Positions 1-6,223 are shown, counted from the first letter of the stretch. The stretch: 10,071 nt of DNA from an uncultured Brevundimonas sp. (GCA_946885435.1 CAMPGL010000074.1:1-10071); one strand, 5' to 3'. Notes: a model not told the origin generated them from the sequence alone. Numbers and translations: made by a program.

Positions 1-263
1 TGCTGGCCGTCAGCCGCGCCATCGGCGAGACCATGATCGTGACCATGGCGGCGGGGCTGCAGGCGCGCATGACGCTGAACCCGCTGGAGAGCGTCACCAC
101 CGTCACCGTCCAGATCGTCACCCTGCTGACCGGAGACCAGGAGTTCAACAGTCCCAAGACGCTGTCGGCCTTCGGGCTCGGCCTGACCCTCTTCGCCGTC
201 ACCCTCATCCTGAACGTCATCGCGCTCCGGATCGTCCAGGCCTATCGGGAACAGTATGACTGA
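1..263 (+). CDS. pstC: PstC, phosphate ABC transporter permease (3' end only)
   Basis: This is the C-terminal 86 or so residues of an inner-membrane permease of the high-affinity phosphate importer; the 5' end lies outside the window and the first whole codon is at position 3. The fragment opens with AVSRAIGETMIVTMAAG, the conserved segment after the EAA loop in PstC/PstA permeases (family knowledge). It ends with a hydrophobic membrane segment (TLFAVTLILNVIALRIV) and a short charged tail. PstC pairs with PstA to form the channel that PstB drives. The stop codon (261-263) overlaps the start of the next gene, whose product is plainly PstA, and this supports PstC as the identity. Confidence is limited only by the missing N-terminus. 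Confidence 0.9.
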   Translation, partial: LAVSRAIGETMIVTMAAGLQARMTLNPLESVTTVTVQIVTLLTGDQEFNSPKTLSAFGLGLTLFAVTLILNVIALRIVQAYREQYD

Positions 264-1524
264 CCGCGCCGACATCCGCGCCGCGGTCGAGGCCCGGCTC
301 AAGCGTCGCCACCGGGCTGAGGCGCGCTTCCGCATCTATGGCCTGCTGGCCATCGCAGTGGCCATCGGCTTTCTGGCCATCCTGCTCGGCCGCGTGATCC
401 AGCAGGGTCACACGGCCTTCTGGACCCATTCGGTCGAGCTGCCGGTTCTCATCGACCCCGCGCAGGTTGATCCGGCCTATCCCGCAGGGGCGAACTTCGA
501 CCAGATCATCGCCGAGCAGCTGGCGGTGCGCCTGGGGGCCGGCGATGCGCCCGAGGCTGTGGCGAAGGTGCGCGGCCTGTTGTCGCCCGACATGGGATTC
601 CAGATCGCCGACCGGCTGCGTGAGGATCCTTCGCTCATCGGCAGGACGCTGGATATCGAGGCGCCGGTCAGCGACGAGGCCGACCTCTATCTCAAGGGCG
701 AGATCGAACGCGCCTCGCCCGAGGACGAGCGCAACCTCAGCGACCGCCAGCTTGACTGGCTCGACAGGATGCAGGCCGACGGCCTGGTCGAGGCCCATTT
801 CAACTCTGGCTTCTTCACGCGTTCGGACTCGACCCAGCCGGAGACGGCAGGTCTGCTGGGGGCCATCGTGGGCTCTGCGCTGATGCTGCTGGTGACCGCC
901 GTCCTGGCCATTCCGATCGGCGTCGGCGCGGCCGTCTGGCTCGAGGAGTTCGCCCCAAAGAACCGCTGGACCGACGTCATCGAGGTCAACATCAACAACC
1001 TCGCGGCGGTGCCCTCGATCGTCTACGGCCTGCTGGGCCTGGCCGTCTTCATCGGCTGGATGGGCCTGCCGAGGTCCTCGCCCCTGGTTGGGGGCATCGT
1101 GCTGGCGCTGATGGCGCTGCCGACCGTGATCATCGCCACCCGCGCCTCGCTCAAGGCGGTGCCGCCCTCGATCCGCGACGCGGCTCTGGCGCTGGGCGCC
1201 TCGCGCACCCAGACGGTCTTCGCCCACGTCCTGCCCCTGGCCCTGCCGGGGGTGATGACCGGCGCCATCATCTCGCTCGCCCACGCGCTCGGCGAGACGG
1301 CGCCGCTGCTGATGATCGGCATGGTCTCCTTCGTGCCCGGCGTGCCCGAGGGAATCCTGTCGGCCGCCGGCGCCCTGCCGACCCAGATCTTCATCTGGGA
1401 GAACGCGTCGGAGCAGGCCTTCCACGAGCGCACCGCCGCGGCGATCATCGTGCTGCTCCTCTTCATGATCGTGATGAACGCCGTGGCCATCGTGCTGCGC
1501 AGCCGGCTGGAACGCAGATGGTGA
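256..1524 (+). CDS. pstA: PstA, phosphate ABC transporter permease with long N-terminal domain
   Basis: Second membrane subunit of the PstSCAB phosphate importer, 422 residues. The first membrane helix is at about 27-48. A soluble, acidic, probably periplasmic region follows at about 50-195. The typical permease core starts near 198, with helices at about 198-225, 250-270, 275-295, 330-356 and 393-415. The EAA loop lies at about 297-330 ([20 protein letters not shown]), followed by [15 protein letters not shown]. coli PstA is about 300 residues; the extra N-terminal region matches the extended form seen in Alphaproteobacteria (the DUF3333 type, from family knowledge). The start at 256 overlaps pstC by 8 bases, and its Shine-Dalgarno-like GGGA lies inside pstC. 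It overlaps pstB by 7 bases, so translation is probably coupled across pstC, pstA and pstB. Confidence 0.95.
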   Translation: MTDRADIRAAVEARLKRRHRAEARFRIYGLLAIAVAIGFLAILLGRVIQQGHTAFWTHSVELPVLIDPAQVDPAYPAGANFDQIIAEQLAVRLGAGDAPEAVAKVRGLLSPDMGFQIADRLREDPSLIGRTLDIEAPVSDEADLYLKGEIERASPEDERNLSDRQLDWLDRMQADGLVEAHFNSGFFTRSDSTQPETAGLLGAIVGSALMLLVTAVLAIPIGVGAAVWLEEFAPKNRWTDVIEVNINNLAAVPSIVYGLLGLAVFIGWMGLPRSSPLVGGIVLALMALPTVIIATRASLKAVPPSIRDAALALGASRTQTVFAHVLPLALPGVMTGAIISLAHALGETAPLLMIGMVSFVPGVPEGILSAAGALPTQIFIWENASEQAFHERTAAAIIVLLLFMIVMNAVAIVLRSRLERRW

Positions 1525-2357
1525 CCTCCATGGACATGACCTCCCCCATCGACACCCGACCGACGGTCTCGGCCGCGCCGGCCCGCGGCGACGCCCAGGC
1601 CGCGCCCAAGATCCGCGCCCGCGACGTCAGCGTCTTCTACGGCGCGAAGCAGGCCCTGTTCGACGTGTCGCTGGACATGGCCGACAAGTCGGTGACCGCC
1701 CTGATCGGCCCGTCGGGCTGCGGCAAGTCCACCTTCCTGCGCTGCATCAACCGGATGAACGACACCATCCAGGGCGCCCGCGTCACCGGCGCGGTCGAGA
1801 TGGACGGCGAGAACATCAATGATCCGAAGCTCGATCCGGTGGCCCTGCGCGCCCGGGTCGGCATGGTCTTCCAGCGGCCCAACCCCTTCCCGAAGTCGAT
1901 CTTCGAGAACGTCGCCTACGGCCCGCGCATCCACGGCCTGACGAAGTCCAAGTCCGAACTGCAGGACGTGGTCGAGCGCGCGCTGCGCCGCGCGGGCCTG
2001 TGGGCCGAGGTCTCCGACCGGCTCGACCAGCCCGGCACCAGCCTCTCGGGCGGTCAGCAGCAGCGCCTGGTCATCGCCCGCGCCATCGCGGTGGACCCGG
2101 AGGTCATCCTGATGGATGAGCCCTGCTCGGCGCTCGACCCCATCGCCACGGCCCGCATCGAGGAGCTGATCGACGAACTGCGCGAGCAGTACTGCATCGT
2201 CATCGTCACCCACTCCATGGCCCAGGCCGCGCGGGTCTCCCAGACCACGGCCTTCTTCCACATGGGCCGCATCGTCGAGACCGGCCGCACCGACGAGGTC
2301 TTCACCAAGCCGCGCGATCCGCGCACGCTGGACTACATCACGGGACGCTTCGGATGA
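1518..2357 (+). CDS. pstB: PstB, phosphate import ATPase
   Basis: Cytoplasmic ATPase that powers phosphate uptake through PstC and PstA, 279 residues. All ABC motifs are present: Walker [10 protein letters not shown] at 64-72, the Q-loop region [15 protein letters not shown], signature LSGGQQQR at 176-183, Walker B VILMDEP at 196-202 and the switch histidine in THS at 232. [11 protein letters not shown] and RCINRMND are characteristic of PstB among ABC ATPases. The first 30 or so residues are a low-complexity tail. The start at 1518 overlaps the pstA stop, but ATG codons at 1530 and 1536 are also possible, so the true N-terminus is uncertain by up to 6 residues. The 3' end overlaps phoU by 4 bases (ATGA). 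Confidence 0.97.
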   Translation: MVTSMDMTSPIDTRPTVSAAPARGDAQAAPKIRARDVSVFYGAKQALFDVSLDMADKSVTALIGPSGCGKSTFLRCINRMNDTIQGARVTGAVEMDGENINDPKLDPVALRARVGMVFQRPNPFPKSIFENVAYGPRIHGLTKSKSELQDVVERALRRAGLWAEVSDRLDQPGTSLSGGQQQRLVIARAIAVDPEVILMDEPCSALDPIATARIEELIDELREQYCIVIVTHSMAQAARVSQTTAFFHMGRIVETGRTDEVFTKPRDPRTLDYITGRFG

Positions 2358-3076
2358 CCCTGCACACCGTCAAGGCCTACGGCGACGAGCTGAACCAGCT
2401 CACGGCCGACGTCGCGCGCATGGGCGGACTGGCCGAGGCCCAGATCGCCGACGCCGTCGAATCCATGGCCCGCCGCGACATCGCGCTCGGCGAGGCCGTG
2501 ATCGAGCGGGACAAGCGGCTCGACGAAATGCTGCGCGACATCGAGCGCAAGGCGATCCGCCTCATCGCCCTTCGCCAGCCCGTCGCCTCGGACCTGCGGC
2601 GCACAGTGGCCGCCATGAAGATCGCCAACGACCTGGAGCGGGTCGGCGATCTCGCCAAGAACGTCGCCAAGCGGGGCCTGGCCCTGATCGAGGCCGAGCC
2701 GATCGCGCCCCTGACCCGATCCATCGAGCGCATGGGCCGGCTGGTCACCCTGCGCATGAAGGCGGTGCTCGACGCCTATACAGCCCAGCAGGTCGAGGCG
2801 GCCCTGAACGTCTGGTCGCACGACGACGACGTGGACGAGCACTACAACGCCCTGTTCCGCGAACTGCTCACCTACATGATGGCCGATCCGCGCACGATCA
2901 CCTCCTGCGCGCACCTGCTGTTCATGGCCAAGAATCTGGAACGGATCGGCGATCACGCGACCAACATCGCCGAGATGGTTCACTACGAGATCACCGGCGA
3001 CGAACTGCTCGACACCACCCGGCCCCGCGCTGAGTCGCCCCTGTCGCCGACCGTCGAGGAGGGAGACGATCAATGA
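2354..3076 (+). CDS. phoU: PhoU, phosphate signalling regulator
   Basis: PhoU links the Pst transporter to the PhoR/PhoB two-component system and keeps the Pho regulon off when phosphate is plentiful (established in E. coli). It has 240 residues, close to the family length of about 240. The protein is almost entirely helical and shows the two-fold PhoU repeat. [12 protein letters not shown] at about 72-83 and [15 protein letters not shown] at 93-107 lie in the first half, and [18 protein letters not shown] at 194-211 in the second. The E/D-rich motifs in each half are the metal-binding segments of the family. The last 20 residues are an acidic tail. It starts at an ATGA overlap with pstB and ends at an ATGA overlap with phoB, so its level is probably tied to both. 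Confidence 0.96.
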   Translation: MTLHTVKAYGDELNQLTADVARMGGLAEAQIADAVESMARRDIALGEAVIERDKRLDEMLRDIERKAIRLIALRQPVASDLRRTVAAMKIANDLERVGDLAKNVAKRGLALIEAEPIAPLTRSIERMGRLVTLRMKAVLDAYTAQQVEAALNVWSHDDDVDEHYNALFRELLTYMMADPRTITSCAHLLFMAKNLERIGDHATNIAEMVHYEITGDELLDTTRPRAESPLSPTVEEGDDQ

Positions 3077-3765
3077 GCACGCCCCGCGTCCTGGTCATCG
3101 AGGACGACGACGCCCTGGCGACGCTGGTCCAGTACAATCTCGAGAAGGAAGGCTACGACGTCGCCGTCGCAGGTGACGGCGAGGAGGGCCTGGTCCAGAT
3201 CGACGAGCGGCTCCCGGACCTGGTCATTCTCGACTGGATGCTGCCCAAGGTCTCCGGCATCGAGGTCTGCCGCCGGCTGCGCAGTCGGCCCGAGACGCGC
3301 AACATCCCGATCATCATGCTGACCGCCCGCGGCGAGGAGAGCGATCGGGTCCGCGGCCTCGACACGGGCGCCGACGACTATCTAACCAAGCCCTTCTCGG
3401 TTCCCGAGCTGGCCGCCCGCATCCGGGCGGTGCTGCGCCGCATCCGTCCGGGCCTGGCCGACGATCGGCTGACGCACGGCGACATCGTGGTGGACCGGGT
3501 CTCCCACCGGGTGAAGCGCTCGGGCAAGGAGGTCCACCTGGGCCCCACCGAGTTCCGTCTGCTCGACTATCTGATGCAGCACCCGGGCCGGGTGTTCAGC
3601 CGCGAACAGCTGCTCGACGCGGTCTGGGGCTCGGACGTCTACGTCGAGGCCCGCACCGTGGACGTCCACGTCGGCCGGCTTCGCAAGTCGCTGATGCAGC
3701 ACTCGGACGTCGACCCGATCAGGACCGTCCGCTCGGCCGGCTATTCGCTGGACCTGGAAGGCTAG
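3073..3765 (+). CDS. phoB: PhoB, phosphate regulon response regulator
   Basis: OmpR/PhoB-family transcription factor, 230 residues. The receiver domain (1-122) has the acidic pocket E10-D11-D12, phospho-acceptor D54 in LVILDWMLP, switch T84 and conserved K106 in LTKPFS. The C-terminal winged-helix domain (about 132-230) contains LGPTEFRLLDYLM, the REQLLDAVWG helix and the recognition helix region RTVDVHVGRLRKSL, all typical of PhoB. When phosphorylated by PhoR it should activate pho-box promoters, normally including the pst operon; no pho box is visible here because that promoter lies upstream. A purine-rich site (GGAGGGAGA) just before the ATG supports the start, which overlaps the phoU stop (ATGA). 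The gene ends in the convergent hairpin at 3762-3799. Confidence 0.96.
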   Translation: MSTPRVLVIEDDDALATLVQYNLEKEGYDVAVAGDGEEGLVQIDERLPDLVILDWMLPKVSGIEVCRRLRSRPETRNIPIIMLTARGEESDRVRGLDTGADDYLTKPFSVPELAARIRAVLRRIRPGLADDRLTHGDIVVDRVSHRVKRSGKEVHLGPTEFRLLDYLMQHPGRVFSREQLLDAVWGSDVYVEARTVDVHVGRLRKSLMQHSDVDPIRTVRSAGYSLDLEG

Positions 3766-3799
3766 GGCGTCAAAAGCGCGGGTAAACCCCGCGCCCTAG
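3762..3799 (-). terminator. Hairpin between convergent phoB and pilus accessory operon
   Basis: An inner stem GCGCGGG (3776-3782) pairs with CCCGCGC (3788-3794) across a 5-base loop. Read on the minus strand it is followed by TTTTG, which is a weak intrinsic terminator for the minus-strand operon. An alternative outer stem CTAGGGCG (3762-3769) pairs with CGCCCTAG (3792-3799), sharing three bases with the inner stem. The phoB stop (TAG, 3763-3765) and the minus-strand stop (TAG, 3796-3798) both fall inside the outer arms. On the plus strand there is no T-run, so its effect on phoB transcripts is uncertain. Confidence 0.6.
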
Positions 3800-4323
3800 T
3801 CGAAAGTGATCCGGTCGACCCGGCGCGGCCGCAGGTAATGCGTCTGCGAGAAGCGCGTCAGGCCCGGCATCATGTAGTCGACGGGCGAGTCGTAGTCGTA
3901 CGTTACCTCGCTCATGATGACGCTCTCGCCATTGGCGATGAGCCCCTCCGGGAGGGTGACGGTCGAGTTGGCCGACCGGGCGCTCATGCCCGAACCCCGG
4001 CTCCAGTCGACCCGCGCAACGCCGGACGAGTTGACCGTGACGCTGCTCACGCGCTGCGCCAGGGTGGTGGCGGCGAAGGGCTTCATGATCGTCGAGCCGA
4101 CGGAGAAGATGTCGTTGATCTCGGCGGTGGTGACGACGTCGTCCTGCGAGATCAGGTCGGCGACCACCGAGGCGACGTGTCCGGTGCGCTTCTGGGCCAT
4201 GAAGCCCTGGCAGAACTCCGACAGGCCGAAATAGAACGCCACCATCACCGGGGCCAGCATGGCGAACTCGACGGCGGAGACGCCGCGCCGGTCGCGCATC
4301 AGGGTCAGGAACGGCCGCCTCAT
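3796..4323 (-). CDS. TadE/TadG-family minor pilin-like protein (downstream copy)
   Basis: A 175-residue protein with the TadE-like N-terminus: a short basic stretch, then RGVSAVEFAMLAPVMVAFYFGLSEF at about 13-37. The G14 and E19 spacing resembles the Flp/TadE prepilin cleavage site, so processing by CpaA after G14 is plausible, with residues 20-36 as the membrane or pilus-core helix. The remainder is probably periplasmic. At this length it cannot contain the large von Willebrand A domain of full TadG proteins. The start at 4323 overlaps the upstream gene's stop (ATGA); an open frame continues to 4431, but the extra residues are the neighbour's coding region read in another frame. The likely role is a pseudopilin or assembly factor for the Flp pilus. 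It may correspond to one of the Caulobacter pseudopilins cpaJ/cpaK, which I recall only loosely. Confidence 0.85.
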   Translation of the reverse strand: MRRPFLTLMRDRRGVSAVEFAMLAPVMVAFYFGLSEFCQGFMAQKRTGHVASVVADLISQDDVVTTAEINDIFSVGSTIMKPFAATTLAQRVSSVTVNSSGVARVDWSRGSGMSARSANSTVTLPEGLIANGESVIMSEVTYDYDSPVDYMMPGLTRFSQTHYLRPRRVDRITFD

Positions 4324-4862
4324 TGATAGGGCTCGTTGCGGAAGGCGGTCGCCGAGGTGACCACGACATTGCCGTCGTTCAGCCTGGACAGGCCCTCGGC
4401 CATGAAAGGGGTGAACAGGGCCTGGCGCCACCAGGTGCGCACCAGGACGATGTCCTCGGCCGTGCCGGGCTGGAAGGTGAGATCGCCTTCATCGAAGGTC
4501 CCGCCGGCCATAGGATCCGGCGCGTCCGGGTCGTCGAACTGGGGCAGGACCCGCACATCGACCGTAAGCCGCGACTCGCAGTCGCCGGCGAAGATGCCCA
4601 TCCGCTCACAGACGGCCTCCTTGAACGTCGCCGCCGTGCCCCCCGTCGTCTGCAGTTGTCCCGTGCGGATCTGACGGCCCGCGTCCATCGCCGCGTTCTC
4701 CAGCGTCGAGGTGAGGACGAAGACCCGCCCCAGCTCCAGGATGGCGAACATCATGAAGAAGAAGGGAAGGGCCACCATGGCGAACTCAACCGCCGTCGCG
4801 CCGCCGCGCGCCTTGCGGAAGCGTCCGGCGAAACCGCCGAGTTTGCGAACGATCGCCCCCAC
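4320..4862 (-). CDS. TadE-family minor pilin-like protein (upstream copy)
   Basis: A 180-residue protein with a basic N-terminus (to about 18), then RGGATAVEFAMVALPFFFMMFAILELGRVF. This is the TadE signature: G21 before the presumed cleavage site, E26, and a hydrophobic helix at about 27-45. TadE proteins are prepilin-like and are cut by the Tad prepilin peptidase (family knowledge). Two cysteines, C85 and C95, could form a periplasmic disulfide. The start is GTG at 4862, supported by AGGAG (minus strand) 5-6 bases upstream; the preceding gene's stop lies 12 bases away. The end overlaps the next TadE-like gene by 4 bases. The two share the AVEFA region but little obvious identity beyond it, so they are probably non-redundant partners, as TadE and TadF are in Aggregatibacter. 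Confidence 0.88.
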   Translation of the reverse strand: MGAIVRKLGGFAGRFRKARGGATAVEFAMVALPFFFMMFAILELGRVFVLTSTLENAAMDAGRQIRTGQLQTTGGTAATFKEAVCERMGIFAGDCESRLTVDVRVLPQFDDPDAPDPMAGGTFDEGDLTFQPGTAEDIVLVRTWWRQALFTPFMAEGLSRLNDGNVVVTSATAFRNEPYQ

Positions 4863-4874
4863 GGTCGCTCCTAC

Positions 4875-5288
4875 CTATGGCGTCGGAGGCGGAGGTGTGG
4901 CCGCGCCGGCGGCCCCGCCGCCGCGCACGCTCGGTGCGCAGGTGCTGGAACAGGCCATGTCGGTCACGGTCGAGCCGCGCCACACCCTGACCTGGCCGGA
5001 GGAGGGGGCGCTGACCACCACCTCGCTCTGGTAGATGGTCCGGCCCATGCCATCGAGAACCACGACCTCGGTCACGCCGAAGCCGCGGCCGCTGATGAAC
5101 AGGGTGTGCTCATCCACGACCGTCACGTCGGCGATCTGCGGATTGCCGACCACGACCGAGGCGGCCGCGCCGCGCAGGTTGAGCCGGGCGGTATGGTCGA
5201 TCTCGACGCTGAGCGGACGGCTCTGCGCCAGCGCCGGCGCGGCGGCGCCCAGGGCGAGCAGCGAAAGACAGGCGATGATGCGGCGCAT
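4875..5288 (-). CDS. Secreted pilus-assembly N-domain protein (CpaC N-domain-like)
   Basis: A 137-residue protein. Residues 1-21 form a signal peptide (MRRIIACLSL, hydrophobic core, ending PALAQ), so it is periplasmic. Residues about 25-94 resemble the N-terminal domain of the secretin CpaC in this window: NPQIADVTVVD against NPSVADAVLQS, FGVTEVVVLDGMGRTIY against PGVTDALFFDAAGRQIL, and both close with V-x-V-x-AP. This is the pilus/secretin N-terminal domain family (PF13629 type, from family knowledge) without any secretin pore domain. The tail contains a close cysteine pair (C113, C117), then a glycine- and proline-rich end. I chose the ATG at 5288 because GGAG lies 8 bases upstream and the signal peptide begins there; the frame stays open to 5348. 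It leads the minus-strand operon and may correspond to Caulobacter cpaI, which is uncertain. Confidence 0.83.
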   Translation of the reverse strand: MRRIIACLSLLALGAAAPALAQSRPLSVEIDHTARLNLRGAAASVVVGNPQIADVTVVDEHTLFISGRGFGVTEVVVLDGMGRTIYQSEVVVSAPSSGQVRVWRGSTVTDMACSSTCAPSVRGGGAAGAATPPPPTP

Positions 5289-5294
5289 CGGGCC

Positions 5295-5309
5295 GACTCC
5301 ATTTGAATC
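5295..5309. promoter_or_regulatory. Two GANTC methylation sites ahead of the minus-strand operon
   Basis: GACTC at 5295-5299 and GAATC at 5305-5309 lie just upstream of the minus-strand start at 5288. GANTC is the CcrM methylation target in Caulobacterales, and methylated sites near starts can be read by GcrA (established in Caulobacter). At this base composition GANTC is expected roughly once in 300 bases, so two within 15 bases is notable. The regulatory meaning is inference. Confidence 0.45.
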
Positions 5310-5376
5310 GTGCGCATGGGCGCGCGTGAGGAGAAATCTGGCCCGCAATCCTCAACAAACATTCAACACGCCCTGG

Positions 5377-5397
5377 AACCGTTGTCTCGCAACGGTT
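5377..5397. promoter_or_regulatory. Inverted repeat in the divergent region (operator or leader hairpin)
   Basis: AACCGTTG (5377-5384) and CAACGGTT (5390-5397) form a perfect 8-base inverted repeat around a 5-base spacer. It lies about 90 bases upstream of the minus-strand operon and about 210 bases upstream of the first pilA. It could be a dimer operator, or a hairpin in the minus-strand leader. No gene runs into it on the plus strand, so a terminator is unlikely. Confidence 0.5.
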
Positions 5398-5420
5398 TGA
5401 TGGCTCCGCGGCGGCCCATG

Positions 5421-5445
5421 GTTAAGCGATGTTTACAGTAAACAT
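5421..5445. promoter_or_regulatory. Candidate CtrA box overlapping a 17-base palindrome
   Basis: On the minus strand the site reads GTAA-N7-TTAAC (5421-5436), one base off the CtrA consensus TTAA-N7-TTAAC, and it points toward the minus-strand operon. It overlaps the perfect palindrome ATGTTTAC-A-GTAAACAT (5429-5445), which has the form of a dimeric regulator operator. CtrA control of pilA is established in Caulobacter crescentus; its assignment here rests on the motif only. The position between divergent pilus units suggests joint control. Confidence 0.5.
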
Positions 5446-5469
5446 GCGTTCACCATAGAAAAGTCGGGG

Positions 5470-5500
5470 TTCACTATTCGCGCTTTACTTGGATTTAAGG
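5470..5500 (+). promoter_or_regulatory. Candidate promoter block of the first pilA
   Basis: TTCACT followed by CTTTACTTG (5483-5491) and TTTAAG closely matches a block at 5892-5923 upstream of the second pilA. The element TTTA-N7-TTAA (5484-5498) is a degenerate CtrA box. The shared CTTTACTTG lies 121 bases before this pilA start and 110 before the other. I see no convincing -10 element, so the transcription start is not fixed. Confidence 0.45.
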
Positions 5501-5527
5501 AAGCCTGGCGCATTCTTCCCGTGTGAT

Positions 5528-5558
5528 CAGGGAAGGCGGGCGACCGGCCGAAACCCTG
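5528..5558 (+). other. Leader hairpin of the first pilA
   Basis: CAGGG (5528-5532) pairs with CCCTG (5554-5558). Inside it, CGG (5537-5539) and CCG (5544-5546) close a GCGA tetraloop of the stable GNRA class, with GG/CC extending the inner stem past one bulged G. The second pilA has the same outer stem and an inner CGG/CCG. If transcription starts about 35-40 bases after the shared promoter block, this hairpin sits near the mRNA 5' end, where it could stabilise a highly expressed transcript. It matches no riboswitch class that I recognise. Confidence 0.45.
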
Positions 5559-5604
5559 GCCAGGTGTTCAAACGGTTGCTCATCCAAATCCAAGGAGAAG
5601 ATCC

Positions 5605-5784
5605 ATGTCCAAGTTCGTCACCAAGTTCCTGAACGACGAGTCCGGCGCCACCGCCATCGAGTACGGCCTGATCGCCGCCCTCATCGCCGTGGTCATCATC
5701 ACGGCCGTCACCGCCCTCGGCTCGACCATCAAGACCAAGTTCAACGCGGTCGTGACCGGCATGGGCGGCACTGCCGGCGCCTAA
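5605..5784 (+). CDS. pilA: Flp/Tad major pilin, first copy
   Basis: A 59-residue Flp prepilin, too short for many gene finders. The leader MSKFVTKFLNDESG ends at G14; ATAIEY follows with E19 and Y20, the Flp processing motif G/xxxxEY recognised by the TadV/CpaA peptidase. The mature 45-residue chain starts with a hydrophobic helix (about 20-38) and ends in a small glycine-rich tail (GMGGTAGA). It is very similar to the Caulobacter crescentus PilA as I remember it. AAGGAG at 5592-5597 lies 7 bases before the ATG. The product is the polymer subunit of polar adhesive pili that also serve as phage receptors in Caulobacter. A strong terminator follows, so it is probably made as a short abundant mRNA. 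A longer open frame across 5523-5804 is in the wrong frame and is not real. Confidence 0.95.
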   Translation: MSKFVTKFLNDESGATAIEYGLIAALIAVVIITAVTALGSTIKTKFNAVVTGMGGTAGA

Positions 5785-5812
5785 CGGCCGCCAGCGACGC
5801 CTAGTCAGGGGA

Positions 5813-5842
5813 GGCCCCGGCGGAAACGCCGGGGCCTTTTCC
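5813..5842 (+). terminator. Intrinsic terminator after first pilA
   Basis: A perfect 10-base-pair stem GGCCCCGGCG (5813-5822) and CGCCGGGGCC (5827-5836) closes a GAAA tetraloop and is followed by TTTTCCTT. It lies 28 bases after the pilA stop and should end most transcripts there, separating the two pilin genes. Confidence 0.92.
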
Positions 5843-5865
5843 TTATGAGCTTCGCGGGCCCGTGG

Positions 5866-5880
5866 TTAAGATCGATTCAC
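5866..5880. promoter_or_regulatory. Degenerate CtrA-like site with GANTC, upstream of second pilA
   Basis: The plus strand reads TTAA-N7-TCAC. It sits in the context GGCCC(A/G)TGGTTAAG, which also occurs at 5413-5426 upstream of the first pilA, so the whole upstream region appears duplicated. A GATTC (GANTC) site at 5874-5878 overlaps the element. The palindrome that follows this element in the first copy is absent here. Confidence 0.35.
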
Positions 5881-5891
5881 AAAGTATTCGA

Positions 5892-5923
5892 ACTTTACTC
5901 TGTCGCCTTTACTTGACGGTAAC
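5892..5923 (+). promoter_or_regulatory. Candidate promoter block of the second pilA
   Basis: TTTACT, then CTTTACTTG (5907-5915) and GTAAC, parallel the block at 5470-5500. TTTA-N7-GTAAC (5908-5923) is a degenerate CtrA box. The overlapping TTGACG (5913-5918) also resembles a housekeeping -35 element, but no good -10 follows at 17 bases. Conservation between the two copies is the main support. Confidence 0.45.
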
Positions 5924-5948
5924 ACCGATGCGGTCAGATGGCGGTGAT

Positions 5949-5981
5949 CAGGGGAGAGACGGGGGAAACCGCGCGACCCTG
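5949..5981 (+). other. Leader hairpin of the second pilA
   Basis: CAGGG (5949-5953) pairs with CCCTG (5977-5981), with an inner CGG (5960-5962) and CCG (5969-5971) around a GGGAAA loop. The outer stem and the preceding GTGATCA are identical to the first copy, while the loop sequence has changed. Keeping the pairing while the rest drifts suggests a conserved RNA structure. Confidence 0.42.
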
Positions 5982-6017
5982 GCGAATGCAGCGTGCATGG
6001 ATCCAAGGAGAAGCCCC

Positions 6018-6197
6018 ATGACCAAGTTCGTGACCAAGTTCCTGAATGACGAGTCCGGCGCCACCGCGATCGAGTACGGCCTGATCGCCGCGCTCATCGC
6101 CGTCGTCATCATCACCGCCGTCACCGCGCTCGGCTCGACGATCAAGACCAAGTTCAATGACGTCGTGACCGGCATGGGCGGCACCGCCGGCGCCTAA
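6018..6197 (+). CDS. pilA: Flp/Tad major pilin, second copy
   Basis: A second 59-residue Flp prepilin, 57 of 59 residues identical to the first. The differences are T2 for S2, inside the cleaved leader, and D48 for A48, in the mature chain. All processing residues (G14, E19, Y20) are kept. AAGGAG at 6005-6010 lies 7 bases before the ATG, and an open frame reaching back to 5862 is only leader sequence. The coding regions differ at about 13 bases; ten codons change silently and two change the residue, so the protein is under purifying selection or gene conversion and neither copy looks decayed. It is followed by its own terminator. It may be co-assembled with the first pilin or expressed under a different condition. 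Confidence 0.95.
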   Translation: MTKFVTKFLNDESGATAIEYGLIAALIAVVIITAVTALGSTIKTKFNDVVTGMGGTAGA

Positions 6198-6223
6198 CGG
6201 CCCGACACCGACCAGACCAGGGA

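Noticed and set aside
217..1425. A 402-codon open frame on the minus strand across pstA
   Set aside because: It is a GC-driven shadow of pstA: low-complexity Arg/Gly/Asp/Gln-rich product, no family motif.
4323..5306. A 327-codon plus-strand frame opposite the TadE-like genes
   Set aside because: The minus-strand genes have clear signal, TadE and N-domain motifs, ribosome sites and packed spacing; the plus-strand product is compositionally biased.
5523..5604. Possible cyclic-di-GMP or glycine riboswitch in the pilA leader
   Set aside because: CAGGG and GGGAGAG-like words occur, but the conserved cores and junctions of those classes are missing and the leaders are too short.
5523..5804. A 93-codon plus-strand frame spanning the first pilA
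   Set aside because: It is out of frame with pilA and its product is an Arg/His-rich shadow (RRHRHRVRPDRRPHRR); the true gene is the 59-residue frame at 5605-5784.
5980..5997. Possible sigma-54 promoter (TGGC...TGCA) before the second pilA
   Set aside because: The GG and GC pairs are separated by 12 bases instead of 10, and the first pilA has no counterpart.
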